From contig NZ_JADFCO010000066.1 of the NCBI RefSeq assembly GCF_015356755.1, forward strand, positions 186,001-250,000: DNA of 64,000 nucleotides, in the 5' to 3' direction. Shown one piece after another: positions 9,032-19,277 of the stretch (positions within the stretch are counted from its first letter, which is position 1; each line of letters opens with the position of its first letter). Source of the DNA: Nonlabens antarcticus (GTDB taxonomy: Bacteria; Bacteroidota; Bacteroidia; Flavobacteriales; Flavobacteriaceae). The notes below the pieces were generated by a model. That model worked only from the letters and a program-made list of their open reading frames with translations, ran no database searches and was not told the origin of the DNA. A program made the translations under genes and the position numbers.

Positions 9032-9793
9032 ATGATATTTAATCCACTAACGAGAATTATTCTCCCTATAGTAAGTTTGATTCTCGCCTTTTCGGTACTT
9101 GCGTTTCAACATAAAGAAAACCATAAACAAAGTAACGAAAAACAGCTGCAAAATGGTGTAACTGTGGTTGAATTATTCACTTCTCAAGGCTGTAGTAGTT
9201 GTCCGCCCGCAGATGAGCTTCTTGCTACTATTAAAAATGAGCAAAATGTGATCGCATTATCCTATCATGTGGATTACTGGAATCGATTGGGCTGGAAAGA
9301 TCCTTATTCTGATGCAGATTTTTCAAAATATCAAAGAGCATACGCAAAGCAGCTTAATTCTGGCGTTTACACGCCTCAAATGGTGGTAAATGGTCAAACG
9401 GAATTTGTGGGATCCCGTAAGTCTAGCTTACAAAAAAGCCTAAAAGCTAAATCTAACGTGACAGCTTTGAAAAATCCTAAGGTTAAAAGGACGGCGAATA
9501 AGATGAGCTTTGATTATGAAATTGATATGAATAAGGAGTTTAACTTTGCATATGCTTTACTGGTTTTAGAGGAGCATATTACCAATGTAACCAACGGTGA
9601 AAACTCTAATCGAAAATTAAAGAATACAAATATCGTCCTGCAGAAAGTGGACTTGAATAAAAAAATGGCTAAGGGCACTGGCGAATTTACGATTCCGGCA
9701 AATGCGGAAACAGGCGCTACCTATCGCGTTGCTATCATAATGCAGGATAAAAACCTAAAAATTCTAGCCGCAGGATGCTCTAGCCTTGGATAA
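9032..9793 (+). CDS. DUF1223 thioredoxin-like exported protein
   Basis: The 253 residues start with a hydrophobic N-terminal segment (about 9-25), followed by a thioredoxin-like domain beginning VVELFTSQGCSSCPPAD, with Cys54 and Cys57 as a CxxC pair. YTPQMVVNG (113-121) supplies the cis-proline-like loop. This is the DUF1223 family, whose members are exported and of unknown activity; a disulfide or metal-related role is a guess from the fold. The last 14 bases overlap the 3' end of rsmE on the opposite strand. It is divergent from the DUF4159 gene. Confidence 0.85.
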   Translation: MIFNPLTRIILPIVSLILAFSVLAFQHKENHKQSNEKQLQNGVTVVELFTSQGCSSCPPADELLATIKNEQNVIALSYHVDYWNRLGWKDPYSDADFSKYQRAYAKQLNSGVYTPQMVVNGQTEFVGSRKSSLQKSLKAKSNVTALKNPKVKRTANKMSFDYEIDMNKEFNFAYALLVLEEHITNVTNGENSNRKLKNTNIVLQKVDLNKKMAKGTGEFTIPANAETGATYRVAIIMQDKNLKILAAGCSSLG

Positions 9794-10487
9794 TAGAATT
9801 AAAAAGACTGACAGCGTACATGCCAGCAGTTTCAGTTCTCAAACGGGTATGGCCTAAATGAACAGGACGAAAATTATTGTTCAGTGCATTTTTTATTTCG
9901 GTAGGATTGAAATCTCCTTCTGGTCCTATAAGAATGCAGGTATTTAGATTAGGCTTCAATAGTTCTGAAAGATGGATTTTATCGGTTTCTTCGCAATGGG
10001 CAATAAGTTTCAATTCGGCTTCATTTGATGTAATAAAGTCCTCAAATCCAGTCAGCGGATTCAACATCGGTTTGTGAAGTTGTAGTGATTGCTTCATGGC
10101 ACTCACAATAATTTTTTCAAAGCGTTCCATTTTAATATGACGTCGCTCGCTATTTGCACATAATATAGGCGTGATGCTGGAAACTCCTAATTCGGTTGAT
10201 TTTTCCAAAAACCATTCCATGCGATCGTTCATTTTTGTAGGTGCGATCGCGATATGAAGCTGTGGGTTAGGAGCTGGAATTTTTTTGATATGCACTAGTT
10301 GCAGGTCGCAACGATTGCTGGTTAATTGGGTTATCGTACCGTCAAATAAATCACCCAGTCCATTAGTTATAGAAACCGTATCACCTACAGATTTCCTCAA
10401 CACCTTAGTAATATGTCTCGTATCCTCTTTTTCTAACGAAAGAAGGTCTGTTGTTAATGTCGCTTGTGGGAAATAAAATAATTGCAT
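9780..10487 (-). CDS. rsmE: 16S rRNA (uracil-1498-N3)-methyltransferase
   Basis: RsmE methylates U1498 of 16S rRNA near the decoding site. The 235 residues show an N-terminal PUA-like domain (about 1-70) and a SPOUT-class C-terminal methyltransferase with the trefoil-knot motifs IGPEGDF (187-193) and LRTETAGMYA (216-225), which bind SAM. It overlaps the stop of tsaD by one base, so the two are translated from one transcript. The 3' end is convergent with the DUF1223 gene. Confidence 0.95.
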   Translation of the reverse strand: MQLFYFPQATLTTDLLSLEKEDTRHITKVLRKSVGDTVSITNGLGDLFDGTITQLTSNRCDLQLVHIKKIPAPNPQLHIAIAPTKMNDRMEWFLEKSTELGVSSITPILCANSERRHIKMERFEKIIVSAMKQSLQLHKPMLNPLTGFEDFITSNEAELKLIAHCEETDKIHLSELLKPNLNTCILIGPEGDFNPTEIKNALNNNFRPVHLGHTRLRTETAGMYAVSLFNSIIQG

Positions 10488-11518
10488 TACATGGGAATTC
10501 TTGCGGTGGCGGTAATATCCAGACCTGCAAAATCTTGATCCAGATATTTATAGTATCCAGAAATACCGATCATAGCGGCATTATCTGTCGTGTATTCAAA
10601 GGGCGGTATAAATACTGTCCAGCCTTCTTTTTCTTTAGAAAGTAATTTTTCTCGGATTCCAGAATTTGCACTGACACCACCACCTATCGCTACAGATTTT
10701 ATTCCTGTTTGTTCCACGGCCTTTTCCAGTTTTTGAAATAAAATATTGATAATGGTAAACTGGATGCTGGCGCAGATGTCTTCTAGATTTTTCTTGATAA
10801 ACTCTGGATCTTCCTTGACATTTTTTTGAATAAAATATAAAACACTGGTTTTAAAACCGCTAAAGCTGTAGTCTAGGTTGGGAGCTTTGGGAATGGGAAA
10901 TTTGAAGGTGTGGGGATTTCCCTTTCGCGAAAGCGAATCCACCATAGGTCCAGCTGGATAGTCCAATCCTAGAATTTTACCCGTTTTATCAAAAGCTTCC
11001 CCCACGGCATCATCCATCGTACTGCCTATGACTTCCATTTTATGATGGTCTGTTACCTTAACAATCTGGGTATGTCCACCGCTAATGGTTAACGCAAGAA
11101 ATGGAAACTCTGGTTTTTTCTGTCCCTGATCAATAAAATGTGCTAAGATGTGCGCTTGCATATGATGTACTTCAATCAAGGGAATTTCTAAACCTAGCGA
11201 TAAACTCTTAGCAAAACTACTTCCCACCAACAAGCTGCCCATAAGTCCCGGGCCACGAGTAAATGCTATTGCAGTAAGTTGCTTTTTGTCGATATTTGCC
11301 TGAGCTAATGCGGTATGAACTACGGGCACAATATTAGATTGATGTGCACGGGAGGCCAGTTCAGGAACAACACCGCCGTATTGCTGATGTACTTTTTGAT
11401 TTGCTGTAACGTTAGATAATACCTTATCATTTTTGAGAATGGCACAAGAGGTGTCATCACAAGAGGATTCTATAGCAAGAAGGTAAGAGATCTGCGCTGG
11501 CATAGGTTGATCGGGCAT
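10487..11518 (-). CDS. tsaD: tRNA N6-adenosine threonylcarbamoyltransferase
   Basis: TsaD transfers threonylcarbamoyl to A37 of ANN-decoding tRNAs, the last step of t6A synthesis. The open frame reaches a TTG at 11539, but that codon overlaps a promoter box (11537-11544), so the ATG at 11518 (MPDQPMPAQ) or the one at 11503 is the likely start. Motifs are AIESSCDDTS at the N-terminus, GGVVPELASRAH, the metal-binding HMQAH, and DNAAMIG near the end. A 13/14 copy of the palindrome at 10921 encodes SLSRKG. It shares its promoter region with divergent tamB. Confidence 0.96.
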   Translation of the reverse strand: MPDQPMPAQISYLLAIESSCDDTSCAILKNDKVLSNVTANQKVHQQYGGVVPELASRAHQSNIVPVVHTALAQANIDKKQLTAIAFTRGPGLMGSLLVGSSFAKSLSLGLEIPLIEVHHMQAHILAHFIDQGQKKPEFPFLALTISGGHTQIVKVTDHHKMEVIGSTMDDAVGEAFDKTGKILGLDYPAGPMVDSLSRKGNPHTFKFPIPKAPNLDYSFSGFKTSVLYFIQKNVKEDPEFIKKNLEDICASIQFTIINILFQKLEKAVEQTGIKSVAIGGGVSANSGIREKLLSKEKEGWTVFIPPFEYTTDNAAMIGISGYYKYLDQDFAGLDITATARIPM

Positions 11519-11527
11519 AAAATTTGG

Positions 11528-11544
11528 TAATCTTTGCAAAAGTA
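11528..11544. promoter_or_regulatory. Overlapping divergent promoter boxes of tsaD and tamB
   Basis: On the minus strand 11544-11537 reads TACTTTTG, a perfect TAnnTTTG box for tsaD. On the plus strand, 11528-11536 reads TAATCTTTG, which is the same consensus with one extra spacer base, for tamB. The two boxes abut, so the promoters cannot be occupied at the same time without interference. Confidence 0.5.
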
Positions 11545-11555
11545 AATGATCTGTT

Positions 11556-14500
11556 ATTAAAAAGCTTTTTAAAATACTAGGGAGAATCCTACTGGTGCTG
11601 GTAGCGCTTTTTGTAATCCTTGTAATCGTTTTTTCTTTTCCGGCCGTGCAAACGAGAGCGGCCCATTTTTTAACGGATTATCTCAACGATACCTATGATG
11701 TAAATATTGACATTGAAACGGTAGCTATTACCTATTCTGGTAGTGTGGAACTGGGCGCGACCAGAGCACTGGACCATCATCAAGATACCGTTATTTCTTT
11801 TGAACACTTGTCCACATCAGTAATGAGCTTTTCTGAATTGGTTTCATCATCACCAGCTCTGGGAGACGTGAGCATAAATGAGCTGTACCTAAACATGCGT
11901 CGCTATAAGGGAGAAGAAAGTGATAATTTAAATATATTCCTAAACAAGTTTGCCACAGAGCCTAGTTCCCAGCAGCCTTTTACTTTAAATACGGGAACCA
12001 TCAACCTCACAAATGCCCAGATTAGGATAATTGATGATAACGCAAACCACCCGCAATTATTCGTAGCTAAAAACTTAAATCTAAATGCTGATAATTTCCG
12101 GATCGATGGTAATGAGATTTTCGCTGATATTCAAAGCGGGAATTTTGAGATGTTCAATGGTGCCGTTAGCGGTCCGGACGGCACTGAAGGTTTTACTGTC
12201 AAGCAATTAAAAGCTGATTTTTACTACTCGCCCGTTCAGATAAGAGCAGGTGACTTAAATATGGAAACTCTGGGATCTAGCATCACTGGAGATTTACAAA
12301 TGGACTATGAAGAGGGAGGGTTTTCTGATTTTGTAGAAAAGGTAATTTGGACGTTTGACATTAAGAAATCAAGTATCGCTACTAATGAAATCAATATATT
12401 TTATAATGAGTTTGCCCCAAATGAGACAGCGGCTATCGCTGGAAAAATGACGGGAACCTTAAATGATTTCAAAATCGCCGGCTTGTCTATGAATGCTCTA
12501 AGCGATTTGAGTATTGAGGGTGATATGCAGTTCCGTAATTTGATTAAGGAAGCGGATAATTTCTTTATCGACGGGACTTTTGACCAGTTACAAGTGAGCT
12601 ATATAGATCTCAAAAAATTGCTTCCTAATATTTTAGGCACTCAATTGCCAGCAACGCTCAATCAATTGGGAACTATCAATGCTAATGGATATGCTAGTGT
12701 AGACAGGGATAATGTTATTTCAAAGCTTTCTGCTACCAGTAGACAAGGGTTTGTAGATACAGATCTTAAACTGACAGAAATCCGTTCTGGTTACATAGGT
12801 TATTCCGGAAATATCAAAGCAACAAATTTCTATTTAGGCGGAATCGTAAATGCAAAAGACCTGGGAGCTGCGAGCTTAAATTTAACAATCAACGGCAGAG
12901 GTTTTGATCCTGAAACAGCTCGCTTAACTTTGAATGGTGCGATCTCTAGATTGTCTTACAATGGTTATAATTACAAGAACATTAAGGTAAATGGAGACCT
13001 TAGAAAGCCATTATTTAATGGTAAAGTTCTCATCAACGATCCTAATCTACAAATGGAATTTGATGGTTTGGTTGATATATCTAAAGAAATCAATACGTAC
13101 GATTTCAAGGCTTTCGTTGATTATGCAGACTTAAAAGCAACTAATATTTTCACAAGGGATAGCACAGCCATCTTGAAAGGAGAGATGGTTATAGATATGA
13201 ACGGCACGAATATTAATGATGCTGCCGGTACTATTAACTTCTCAGATGCTAGTTATCAGAACGATAATGACACTTATTTCTTTGAAGATTTTGTAATTGA
13301 AAGCACCTTTGAAGAGGAGGAACGTTTAATTACCATCAACAGTCCCGATATCATTGAAGGTGAAGTACGAGGGAAGTTTAAAATTGAAGAAATTCCAGAG
13401 TTATTCAAGAACTCTATCGGTAATGTTTATACCAATTATCGATCAAATAAAATCACAGAGAACCAATATCTAGATTATGAATTTAAAATCTATGATAAGA
13501 TTGTAGATCTATTTTTTCCAGATATCGCTTTAGGCGAAAACACAATATTGAAGGGACAAGTTGCAAGTAATGAGGCGCAGTTTAGGCTCACTTTCAGGTC
13601 ACCTCAAATTAAAGTTTACGATGTAGATTTAAAACAGGTCAACATTCAAGTAAACAACCAAAATCCATTATTCAATACGTACATCAAGATCGACGATGTA
13701 GACAATGGGTTTTATGATGTGAAAGATTTCCAGTTGATAAATGTGACGCGTCAGGATACATTATTGTTTAGAACAGAGTTTACAAGTAAGGAACAAGACG
13801 ATGATAAATACAACCTGAGTTTTTATCACACCATAAATGATGAAAATAAATCTGTTGTAGGAATCCGCAAGAGCGATTTGAAATTTCAGGGCAAAAAGTG
13901 GGTCATCAATCCTACTAATGAGAATGTGAAGTTGGTTTTTGATAATGATTTTAAGCAATTCGAACTGGACACACTCAAGGCACAGCATTTAAATGAACGA
14001 ATCACCGTTGCGGGCTTAGTAGAGGGAACTGGAAATAAGAATGTCAATTTAAAATTTGACGGCGTCCGTATTTCCAGTCTTACTAAACCTATTGACAGTT
14101 TAAAAATGCGCGGTAGGATTGACGGAGAGCTTAAGCTGGAGCAAGTGGCTGGAAATTATGCTCCATCAAGTGACTTCACTATAAGGGAATTTGAAGTCAA
14201 CAGCACGCCTCTGGGTGATTTTGACATGAAAGTAAAAGGGAATGAAGACCTAAGTATCTACAATGTCAATGCACAATTGAAGAATGACTCTAAAAGGACT
14301 TTCATCGCAGAAGGTTCTATAAATACCAAGGGAGAGTTTTCTACCATAGATGTAAATGCAGACTTCAATGAATTTAATTTACTAGCCTTGAGTCCGCTGG
14401 GTGGTGTTGTGATTGATCAAATTCGCGGGTTTGCAACGGGAAAAGCCAATGTAAAAGGAAAGTTAACGGAACCAGAAATAGACGGTAAGCTGATTTTGAA

Positions 14501-16013
14501 CAAAGCTGGACTGCGCATTCCCTATCTTAATACTGATTTTGATTTTGAAGAAGCTGCAGAAATCGATATTAAAAGCACCAGTTTTGATTTCGGAGAGATC
14601 CAGCTGCGAGATACTAAGTATAATACTACAGGACAGCTAACAGGTAAAATCAATCATAAAAATTTCGGGTTTTGGGAACTGGACTTGGCCTTAGAATCAG
14701 ACCGTCTTTTAGTTTTAGATACAGAACTCACAGAGGAATCATTGTATTATGGTACAGCATTTATTGATGGTAAAGCAACCATTACAGGCCCCACAAATGA
14801 ACTATTTATTGATGTTGTCGCGACTACAGGTGATGGAACTATCTTTAGAATACCTATAAATGACGGAGAATCCTTAGGCGATACATCTGCGATTTATTTC
14901 TTAAGTCCAGAAGAAAAAGAAGCACGATTATCTGGTAAGGAAACTGAGATCAAGGAAATCTCAGGGTTAGAACTGCGGTTTGATATGGAGGTAACTCCGA
15001 CAGCAACGGTCGAGGTAACTGTTGATCCTACAAACGGAAGTTACCTGCGCGGTAGTGGTTATGGGAATTTATTGCTAGAAATTAATACCACAGGGAAATT
15101 TGTAATGAACGGTGACTTTATCGTTACAGAAGGAATTTATAACTTCAAGTATGCCGGGATTGTAAATAAAGAATTTGTCATTGAACCCGGTGGAACAATT
15201 GATTGGAACGGCGATCCAACGGATGCTAATATCAACGTTAGCGCTTCTTACCTAACGAGAGCGAACCCATCTGTCTTGCTGGACAACCCCAACTTAAATG
15301 CACAGATTCCTGTAGAGGTCATCACAAAATTACAAGGAGATTTAAGCTTCTTTGACCCAGAGTTTGAAATAAGCTTCCCTAATGTCAACAGCGTTGTGAA
15401 GTCTGAGCTACAGTACCGTCTTGAGGATAAATCACAAAGACAATTGCAAGCACTATCCCTTATTACCGCTGGATCCTTTTACAATCCTAATAGCATAGGG
15501 CAAAATGCAGTGACCGGTAACCTAGTTGAAAGCTTATCAGGAATAGTGAATGATATTGTAAGTAGTGGGGACAGTCGTCTGGATTTTGGGGTGACTTATG
15601 AAGCTTCAGAGCGCAATCCTAATTCAGACATACAACGATCTGACCGATTTGGAATTACATTGACAACACAAATAAGTGATCGGGTATTTATAAATGGCAA
15701 GTTAGGAGTTCCGGTGGGAAGTACTACTACTTCAGAACGCGCAATTATCGGGAATGTGGAGATTGAGTTCCTGCTGAGTAAATCTGGGGATCTGAGACTA
15801 AAAATATTCAATAGAGAAAATGCTCTGCAGCAGATAGGCCAGCAAGAAGGATATGATCAAGGAGTAGGTCTAGAATACAGTATTGATTTCAACAGCATCA
15901 AGGAGCTTTATAAGAAGCTGTTTTATAAGAATATTACGAAGTCCCCATCACTTCAAAAAAGAGAATCAGATGAACAGTTCAAATCTGATGAGGATATAAA
16001 AGGCGGGATTTAG
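11556..16013 (+). CDS. tamB: Translocation/assembly module TamB-like protein
   Basis: TamB-like proteins are very long, inner-membrane-anchored, beta-rich periplasmic proteins of the AsmA superfamily that help outer-membrane assembly and lipid transport. This one has 1485 residues from the chosen start: an N-terminal anchor, long beta-strand repeats, and a C-terminal TamB domain (about the last 400 residues, including IPVEVITKLQGDLSFFDPEF). The first canonical start codon is GTG at 11595, but it removes the basic residues KKLFK and GR before the membrane helix. The ATT at 11556 gives MKKLFKILGRILLVLV, the expected anchor with positive-inside charge, and fits the promoter at 11528-11536. The GTG does have an AGGGAG upstream, so it remains possible. 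It ends two bases from the DUF721 gene on the other strand. Confidence 0.88.
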   Translation: MKKLFKILGRILLVLVALFVILVIVFSFPAVQTRAAHFLTDYLNDTYDVNIDIETVAITYSGSVELGATRALDHHQDTVISFEHLSTSVMSFSELVSSSPALGDVSINELYLNMRRYKGEESDNLNIFLNKFATEPSSQQPFTLNTGTINLTNAQIRIIDDNANHPQLFVAKNLNLNADNFRIDGNEIFADIQSGNFEMFNGAVSGPDGTEGFTVKQLKADFYYSPVQIRAGDLNMETLGSSITGDLQMDYEEGGFSDFVEKVIWTFDIKKSSIATNEINIFYNEFAPNETAAIAGKMTGTLNDFKIAGLSMNALSDLSIEGDMQFRNLIKEADNFFIDGTFDQLQVSYIDLKKLLPNILGTQLPATLNQLGTINANGYASVDRDNVISKLSATSRQGFVDTDLKLTEIRSGYIGYSGNIKATNFYLGGIVNAKDLGAASLNLTINGRGFDPETARLTLNGAISRLSYNGYNYKNIKVNGDLRKPLFNGKVLINDPNLQMEFDGLVDISKEINTYDFKAFVDYADLKATNIFTRDSTAILKGEMVIDMNGTNINDAAGTINFSDASYQNDNDTYFFEDFVIESTFEEEERLITINSPDIIEGEVRGKFKIEEIPELFKNSIGNVYTNYRSNKITENQYLDYEFKIYDKIVDLFFPDIALGENTILKGQVASNEAQFRLTFRSPQIKVYDVDLKQVNIQVNNQNPLFNTYIKIDDVDNGFYDVKDFQLINVTRQDTLLFRTEFTSKEQDDDKYNLSFYHTINDENKSVVGIRKSDLKFQGKKWVINPTNENVKLVFDNDFKQFELDTLKAQHLNERITVAGLVEGTGNKNVNLKFDGVRISSLTKPIDSLKMRGRIDGELKLEQVAGNYAPSSDFTIREFEVNSTPLGDFDMKVKGNEDLSIYNVNAQLKNDSKRTFIAEGSINTKGEFSTIDVNADFNEFNLLALSPLGGVVIDQIRGFATGKANVKGKLTEPEIDGKLILNKAGLRIPYLNTDFDFEEAAEIDIKSTSFDFGEIQLRDTKYNTTGQLTGKINHKNFGFWELDLALESDRLLVLDTELTEESLYYGTAFIDGKATITGPTNELFIDVVATTGDGTIFRIPINDGESLGDTSAIYFLSPEEKEARLSGKETEIKEISGLELRFDMEVTPTATVEVTVDPTNGSYLRGSGYGNLLLEINTTGKFVMNGDFIVTEGIYNFKYAGIVNKEFVIEPGGTIDWNGDPTDANINVSASYLTRANPSVLLDNPNLNAQIPVEVITKLQGDLSFFDPEFEISFPNVNSVVKSELQYRLEDKSQRQLQALSLITAGSFYNPNSIGQNAVTGNLVESLSGIVNDIVSSGDSRLDFGVTYEASERNPNSDIQRSDRFGITLTTQISDRVFINGKLGVPVGSTTTSERAIIGNVEIEFLLSKSGDLRLKIFNRENALQQIGQQEGYDQGVGLEYSIDFNSIKELYKKLFYKNITKSPSLQKRESDEQFKSDEDIKGGI

Positions 16014-16015
16014 AT

Positions 16016-16315
16016 TTATCTAAGAACAAGTGATTTGATGACTTCCTTACCTAAATGATTGTTCAGGTTTTCTACGATTTTACTGCGGCCATAGGAAAGT
16101 TCTTGTCTAAGTACTGAAGATGATAAGTCAATAAATAATTTCTCTCCTGTAAACTTGATTTGAGTTGTATAACTCATCACACCTGGACCCATCACTTCTT
16201 TCCAGGCCTCGTTAACATCGACTTTAATAAAACCCGAGTTCAATTTATGTTGCGACTTGAAATCCTTTAAGGCGTCGCTCATACTCAAAAAATCCTCCTT
16301 CTTATTGTTTCTCAT
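16016..16315 (-). CDS. DUF721 domain protein
   Basis: This 99-residue protein belongs to the DUF721 (DciA-like) family, small proteins with a KH-like fold. DciA loads the replicative helicase in many bacteria that lack DnaC; whether short flavobacterial members do so is not shown. SMSDALKDFKSQHKLNSG and VNEAWKEVMGP are the visible family signature at the N-terminus. It overlaps the upstream lipoprotein gene by 14 bases and, with recF, forms a three-gene operon, which suits a replication role. Confidence 0.85.
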   Translation of the reverse strand: MRNNKKEDFLSMSDALKDFKSQHKLNSGFIKVDVNEAWKEVMGPGVMSYTTQIKFTGEKLFIDLSSSVLRQELSYGRSKIVENLNNHLGKEVIKSLVLR

Positions 16316-16718
16316 TAGGCTCGTATGGTTGATAATAGTAAACAGTTCCGTTTTCGTGAACTAAAATTAATTCTTCTTTTGTGGCTTCCTTTAATATTTG
16401 CGTGTAGGATTTATCTCCCTCTTCAAAAATTAGGATCAGTTGATTCTCACGCATTTCCCACACAAATCGTACGGTTTCTCCATAAGAAACAAATCTACCA
16501 TCAAAGGTAGGGCTCACACGACTCTTAGTTCCACCATTTTCATTGACTTCAAAGAAATCCATGTGATTTGTAAAAGGGAATATCTTCTCTTCTCCGTCTG
16601 GTTTTTCAACCCGTTCTATGTTCCAATAACCTTTTAGGTTCTCCAGTTTTACGTCTGTACTTTGATCACTGCAGCTTGTGGTAATCAAGGCTATAATGAT
16701 GATCCATAGATATTTCAT
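16302..16718 (-). CDS. Lipocalin-like lipoprotein
   Basis: The 138-residue product has a lipoprotein signal ending ITTSC (Cys16) and a beta-rich mature part ([19 protein letters not shown], then alternating strands such as [27 protein letters not shown]) of the lipocalin-like type common in Bacteroidetes. Its ligand is unknown. It overlaps recF by four bases and the DUF721 gene by 14, so it is in the recF operon, but a link to DNA repair is unlikely because the protein is exported. Confidence 0.75.
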   Translation of the reverse strand: MKYLWIIIIALITTSCSDQSTDVKLENLKGYWNIERVEKPDGEEKIFPFTNHMDFFEVNENGGTKSRVSPTFDGRFVSYGETVRFVWEMRENQLILIFEEGDKSYTQILKEATKEELILVHENGTVYYYQPYEPNEKQ

Positions 16719-17797
16719 AACTCAAACATTTTATACGATTGGTTGACATTTTTTATGACCGCTTCAGTACGATCTCGATTTGTGTCACTAATAAATAGCT
16801 GGCCGAATTGCTCATCATTCACCATGGCGATCAATTGCGAAACCCGGTCTTCATCTAATTTATCAAAAATGTCGTCGAGTAGTAAAATGGGCACGGTACC
16901 ACTTTTACTCTTGATAAACTCAAATTGGGCCAACTTTAGTGCCGTAAGAAAACTTTTTTGTTGCCCCTGACTGCCAAATTTTTTGACAGCATGTTTATCA
17001 AGAGAAAATAATAAATCGTCCTTATGAATACCCACGGTACTATATTGAACCTGTAAATCTTTTTGTTGTGCAGCTTTGAATACGGCAGCAGGGTCTCCAT
17101 CATTGAAGTCTGACTTATAATAGATTTCTACAATTTCATCAGTTTTTCTAGAGATTTGAGCATAAAAATCTTTGAAAATAGGAGTGAAGGTGGTCAGGAA
17201 TTCTACGCGTATTTTGTGGATATAGTTTCCTAATTGAAGCATTTGTTCATCATAAACTGCTAGGGCATCACCATCAAATTTACGATTTGCTGCAAAGTAT
17301 TTGAGCAATGCATTGCGTTGTTGCAACAGCTTGTTGTATTTGATCAAGCGCGTCAAATACTGATTGTTTTCCAGAGAAATCACACCGTCCAGAAACCTAC
17401 GTCTCGTGTCACTTCCCTCGATTATCAAATCCCTATCAGCGGGAGAAATAATTACCAGCGGCAGTAATCCTATATGATCACTGATTTTGTCATAAATTTT
17501 GCCATTACGTTTTGCCACTCTTTTATTCCCACGTTTAGCACTAACAACCACATTTTCCTCCTTTTCATCCTTTTCAAACTTTCCATTGATCACAAAGAAT
17601 TCTGCATCATGATGGATGTTTTGAAGTGTGATGGGGTTAAAATAGCTTTTTGCAAATGCCAGGTGATAAATGGCGTCTAGAACGTTCGTTTTACCGACTC
17701 CATTGTTGCCCACAAAACAATTGATTTTCTCATCCATCACAAAATCAGCGCTTTCAAAGCTTTTGTAATTGATTAAGCTGAGTGATTTGAGGTGCAT
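16715..17797 (-). CDS. recF: DNA replication/repair protein RecF
   Basis: RecF helps load RecA at gapped DNA together with RecO and RecR. The 360 residues show an SMC-like ATPase head: Walker [10 protein letters not shown] at 30-38, the signature GSQGQQKSF, and Walker [12 protein letters not shown] at about 305-315. It is the first gene of a minus-strand operon with the lipoprotein and DUF721 genes. A perfect palindrome copy (17845) lies 47 bases upstream, between recF and the divergent TPR gene. The assignment is secure. Confidence 0.96.
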   Translation of the reverse strand: MHLKSLSLINYKSFESADFVMDEKINCFVGNNGVGKTNVLDAIYHLAFAKSYFNPITLQNIHHDAEFFVINGKFEKDEKEENVVVSAKRGNKRVAKRNGKIYDKISDHIGLLPLVIISPADRDLIIEGSDTRRRFLDGVISLENNQYLTRLIKYNKLLQQRNALLKYFAANRKFDGDALAVYDEQMLQLGNYIHKIRVEFLTTFTPIFKDFYAQISRKTDEIVEIYYKSDFNDGDPAAVFKAAQQKDLQVQYSTVGIHKDDLLFSLDKHAVKKFGSQGQQKSFLTALKLAQFEFIKSKSGTVPILLLDDIFDKLDEDRVSQLIAMVNDEQFGQLFISDTNRDRTEAVIKNVNQSYKMFEL

Positions 17798-17953
17798 AGG
17801 TTTACTGCTTAACTAATTGTGAATGTGAAAGTTGAGGTAAGTTCGCTTTCGCGAAAGCGATATAATTTTCCTCCTGCTGCAAGTAATGCAAATTTAAGGT
17901 TTGGCGGGTAGAAGATTAAGTGTCTGCACGTTTTTTAATATAGATAAAAATGA

Positions 17954-17961
17954 TATTTTTG
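17954..17961 (+). promoter_or_regulatory. -7 box TATTTTTG of the TPR-ribH operon
   Basis: Exact TAnnTTTG match with a T-rich -33 region at 17931-17936. Transcription would begin near 17968, just before the ATG at 17982, which rules out the longer open frame that begins at 17901. Confidence 0.6.
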
Positions 17962-17981
17962 CCCGTTCAATAAATTTGATA

Positions 17982-18761
17982 ATGGCCGCATACAATAAAA
18001 GAGGTTACAAGCCTAAAACTAGTAAGGAAAAGGAAGCAGTTGAAGAAACCGACAGTGCTACAGCTGAGGTTTTTACAACTTTAGATGAAGGTGCTGGTAA
18101 AACGGAGGCATGGGTTGAAAAAAACCAAAAAATCATTCTGTATGTAGTAATTGCTATTGCGGTTATCGCTGCTTTATCATGGGTCTATACAGAATTTGTG
18201 CATGCTCCTAAAGCAGACGAAGCTCTGGAAGAATCCACACAAGCAAACTTTTTCTATGACCAAGCGATAAACGCTACAGGTGAGGAGCAAGACTCTCTTT
18301 TTAACCTCGCACTGGATGGTGGTGAAGGGAAATACGGGCTTTTAAAAATTGCTGATGAATACTCAGGAACGGATGCGGGAAATATTGCTAATTACCAGAT
18401 AGGTATGGCTTATCTAAATCTAGGTGGGGTTAATTATCAAAAAGCGATCGACTTTCTAACGTCTTATGACGGCGATGGTTCTATTATGGAAGCTTATGCA
18501 AATGCAGGAATAGGTGACGCACTAGTTCAAGTAGGCCAAGAAAAAGATGCGGTTTCTTATTACAACAAAGCTGCAGATATCGTTCCTAATGAATTTACGA
18601 CTCCTAAATATTTATTGAAAGCTGCACAAGCTTCCTTAAATACAGGAGATAATAGCACTGCGATCAAGAATCTAGAGCGCATTGAAGAAGAGTTTCCAGA
18701 AGCTCAAGAGGCTCAAACTGCACAAGTGCTTTTAGGTCAGGCTCAAGCTGCTTCTAACTAG
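17982..18761 (+). CDS. Membrane-anchored TPR protein
   Basis: The 259-residue protein starts MAAYNKRGYKPKT. It has a single membrane segment at 51-70 (IILYVVIAIAVIAALSWVYT) and a C-terminal region of helical pairs typical of tetratricopeptide repeats, for example NYQIGMAYLNLGGVNYQKA and ALVQVGQEKDAVSYYNKAA. TPR arrays bind proteins; this architecture resembles YfgM-like proteins. The start is fixed by the promoter at 17954. It is three bases ahead of ribH and shares its transcript; the pairing probably reflects operon history rather than a joint function. Confidence 0.85.
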   Translation: MAAYNKRGYKPKTSKEKEAVEETDSATAEVFTTLDEGAGKTEAWVEKNQKIILYVVIAIAVIAALSWVYTEFVHAPKADEALEESTQANFFYDQAINATGEEQDSLFNLALDGGEGKYGLLKIADEYSGTDAGNIANYQIGMAYLNLGGVNYQKAIDFLTSYDGDGSIMEAYANAGIGDALVQVGQEKDAVSYYNKAADIVPNEFTTPKYLLKAAQASLNTGDNSTAIKNLERIEEEFPEAQEAQTAQVLLGQAQAASN

Positions 18762-18764
18762 ACT

Positions 18765-19277
18765 ATGGCAACGGCTGGAAAGGATTTATCTGCATACGAC
18801 AAACAATCATTGCCTGATGCGTCAAAATTGCGCATAGGAATTGTTGTAGCAGAATGGAATGAAGATATAACGGAGAATCTTTTTAAAGGAGCTTTTTCTA
18901 CTCTTGTGGATTGTGGTGTGGATTCTGAAGCGATTTTTAGATGTGACGTCCCTGGATCGTTTGAGTTGATTTACGGTTGTCGTAAGATGCAGGAATCTAC
19001 TTATGGTGCTTCAAGACCAACTAAAGCACTTGATGCTGTTATCGCGATAGGAAGTGTCATACGTGGTGAGACGGCTCATTTTGACTTTGTTTGTCAGGGT
19101 GTCACTAGCGGTATCAAAGATCTCAATCTCAATAAGACTCGTATTCCAGTTATATTCTGTGTGTTGACAGACGATACTCGTGAGCAATCTATCGCACGCA
19201 GTGGTGGAATTCATGGGAATAAAGGTTCTGAAGCTGCTATAGCGGCAATAAAGATGGCAGCGTTGAAGAATAGCTAG
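18765..19277 (+). CDS. ribH: 6,7-dimethyl-8-ribityllumazine synthase
   Basis: RibH condenses 3,4-dihydroxybutanone phosphate with the ribityl pyrimidine to make lumazine, the step before riboflavin. The 170-residue sequence carries AEWNEDI (29-35), DVPGSFELIYG (61-71) and SVIRGETAHFDFV (97-109) with the catalytic His105, and GNKGSEAA near the end. The family forms pentamers or 60-mer shells. No FMN riboswitch is visible upstream; the gene is expressed from the TPR gene's promoter. The other riboflavin genes are not in this window. Confidence 0.97.
   Translation: MATAGKDLSAYDKQSLPDASKLRIGIVVAEWNEDITENLFKGAFSTLVDCGVDSEAIFRCDVPGSFELIYGCRKMQESTYGASRPTKALDAVIAIGSVIRGETAHFDFVCQGVTSGIKDLNLNKTRIPVIFCVLTDDTREQSIARSGGIHGNKGSEAAIAAIKMAALKNS

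Noticed and set aside
17901-17981. Longer start of the TPR gene
   Set aside because: A promoter box lies within the added segment.
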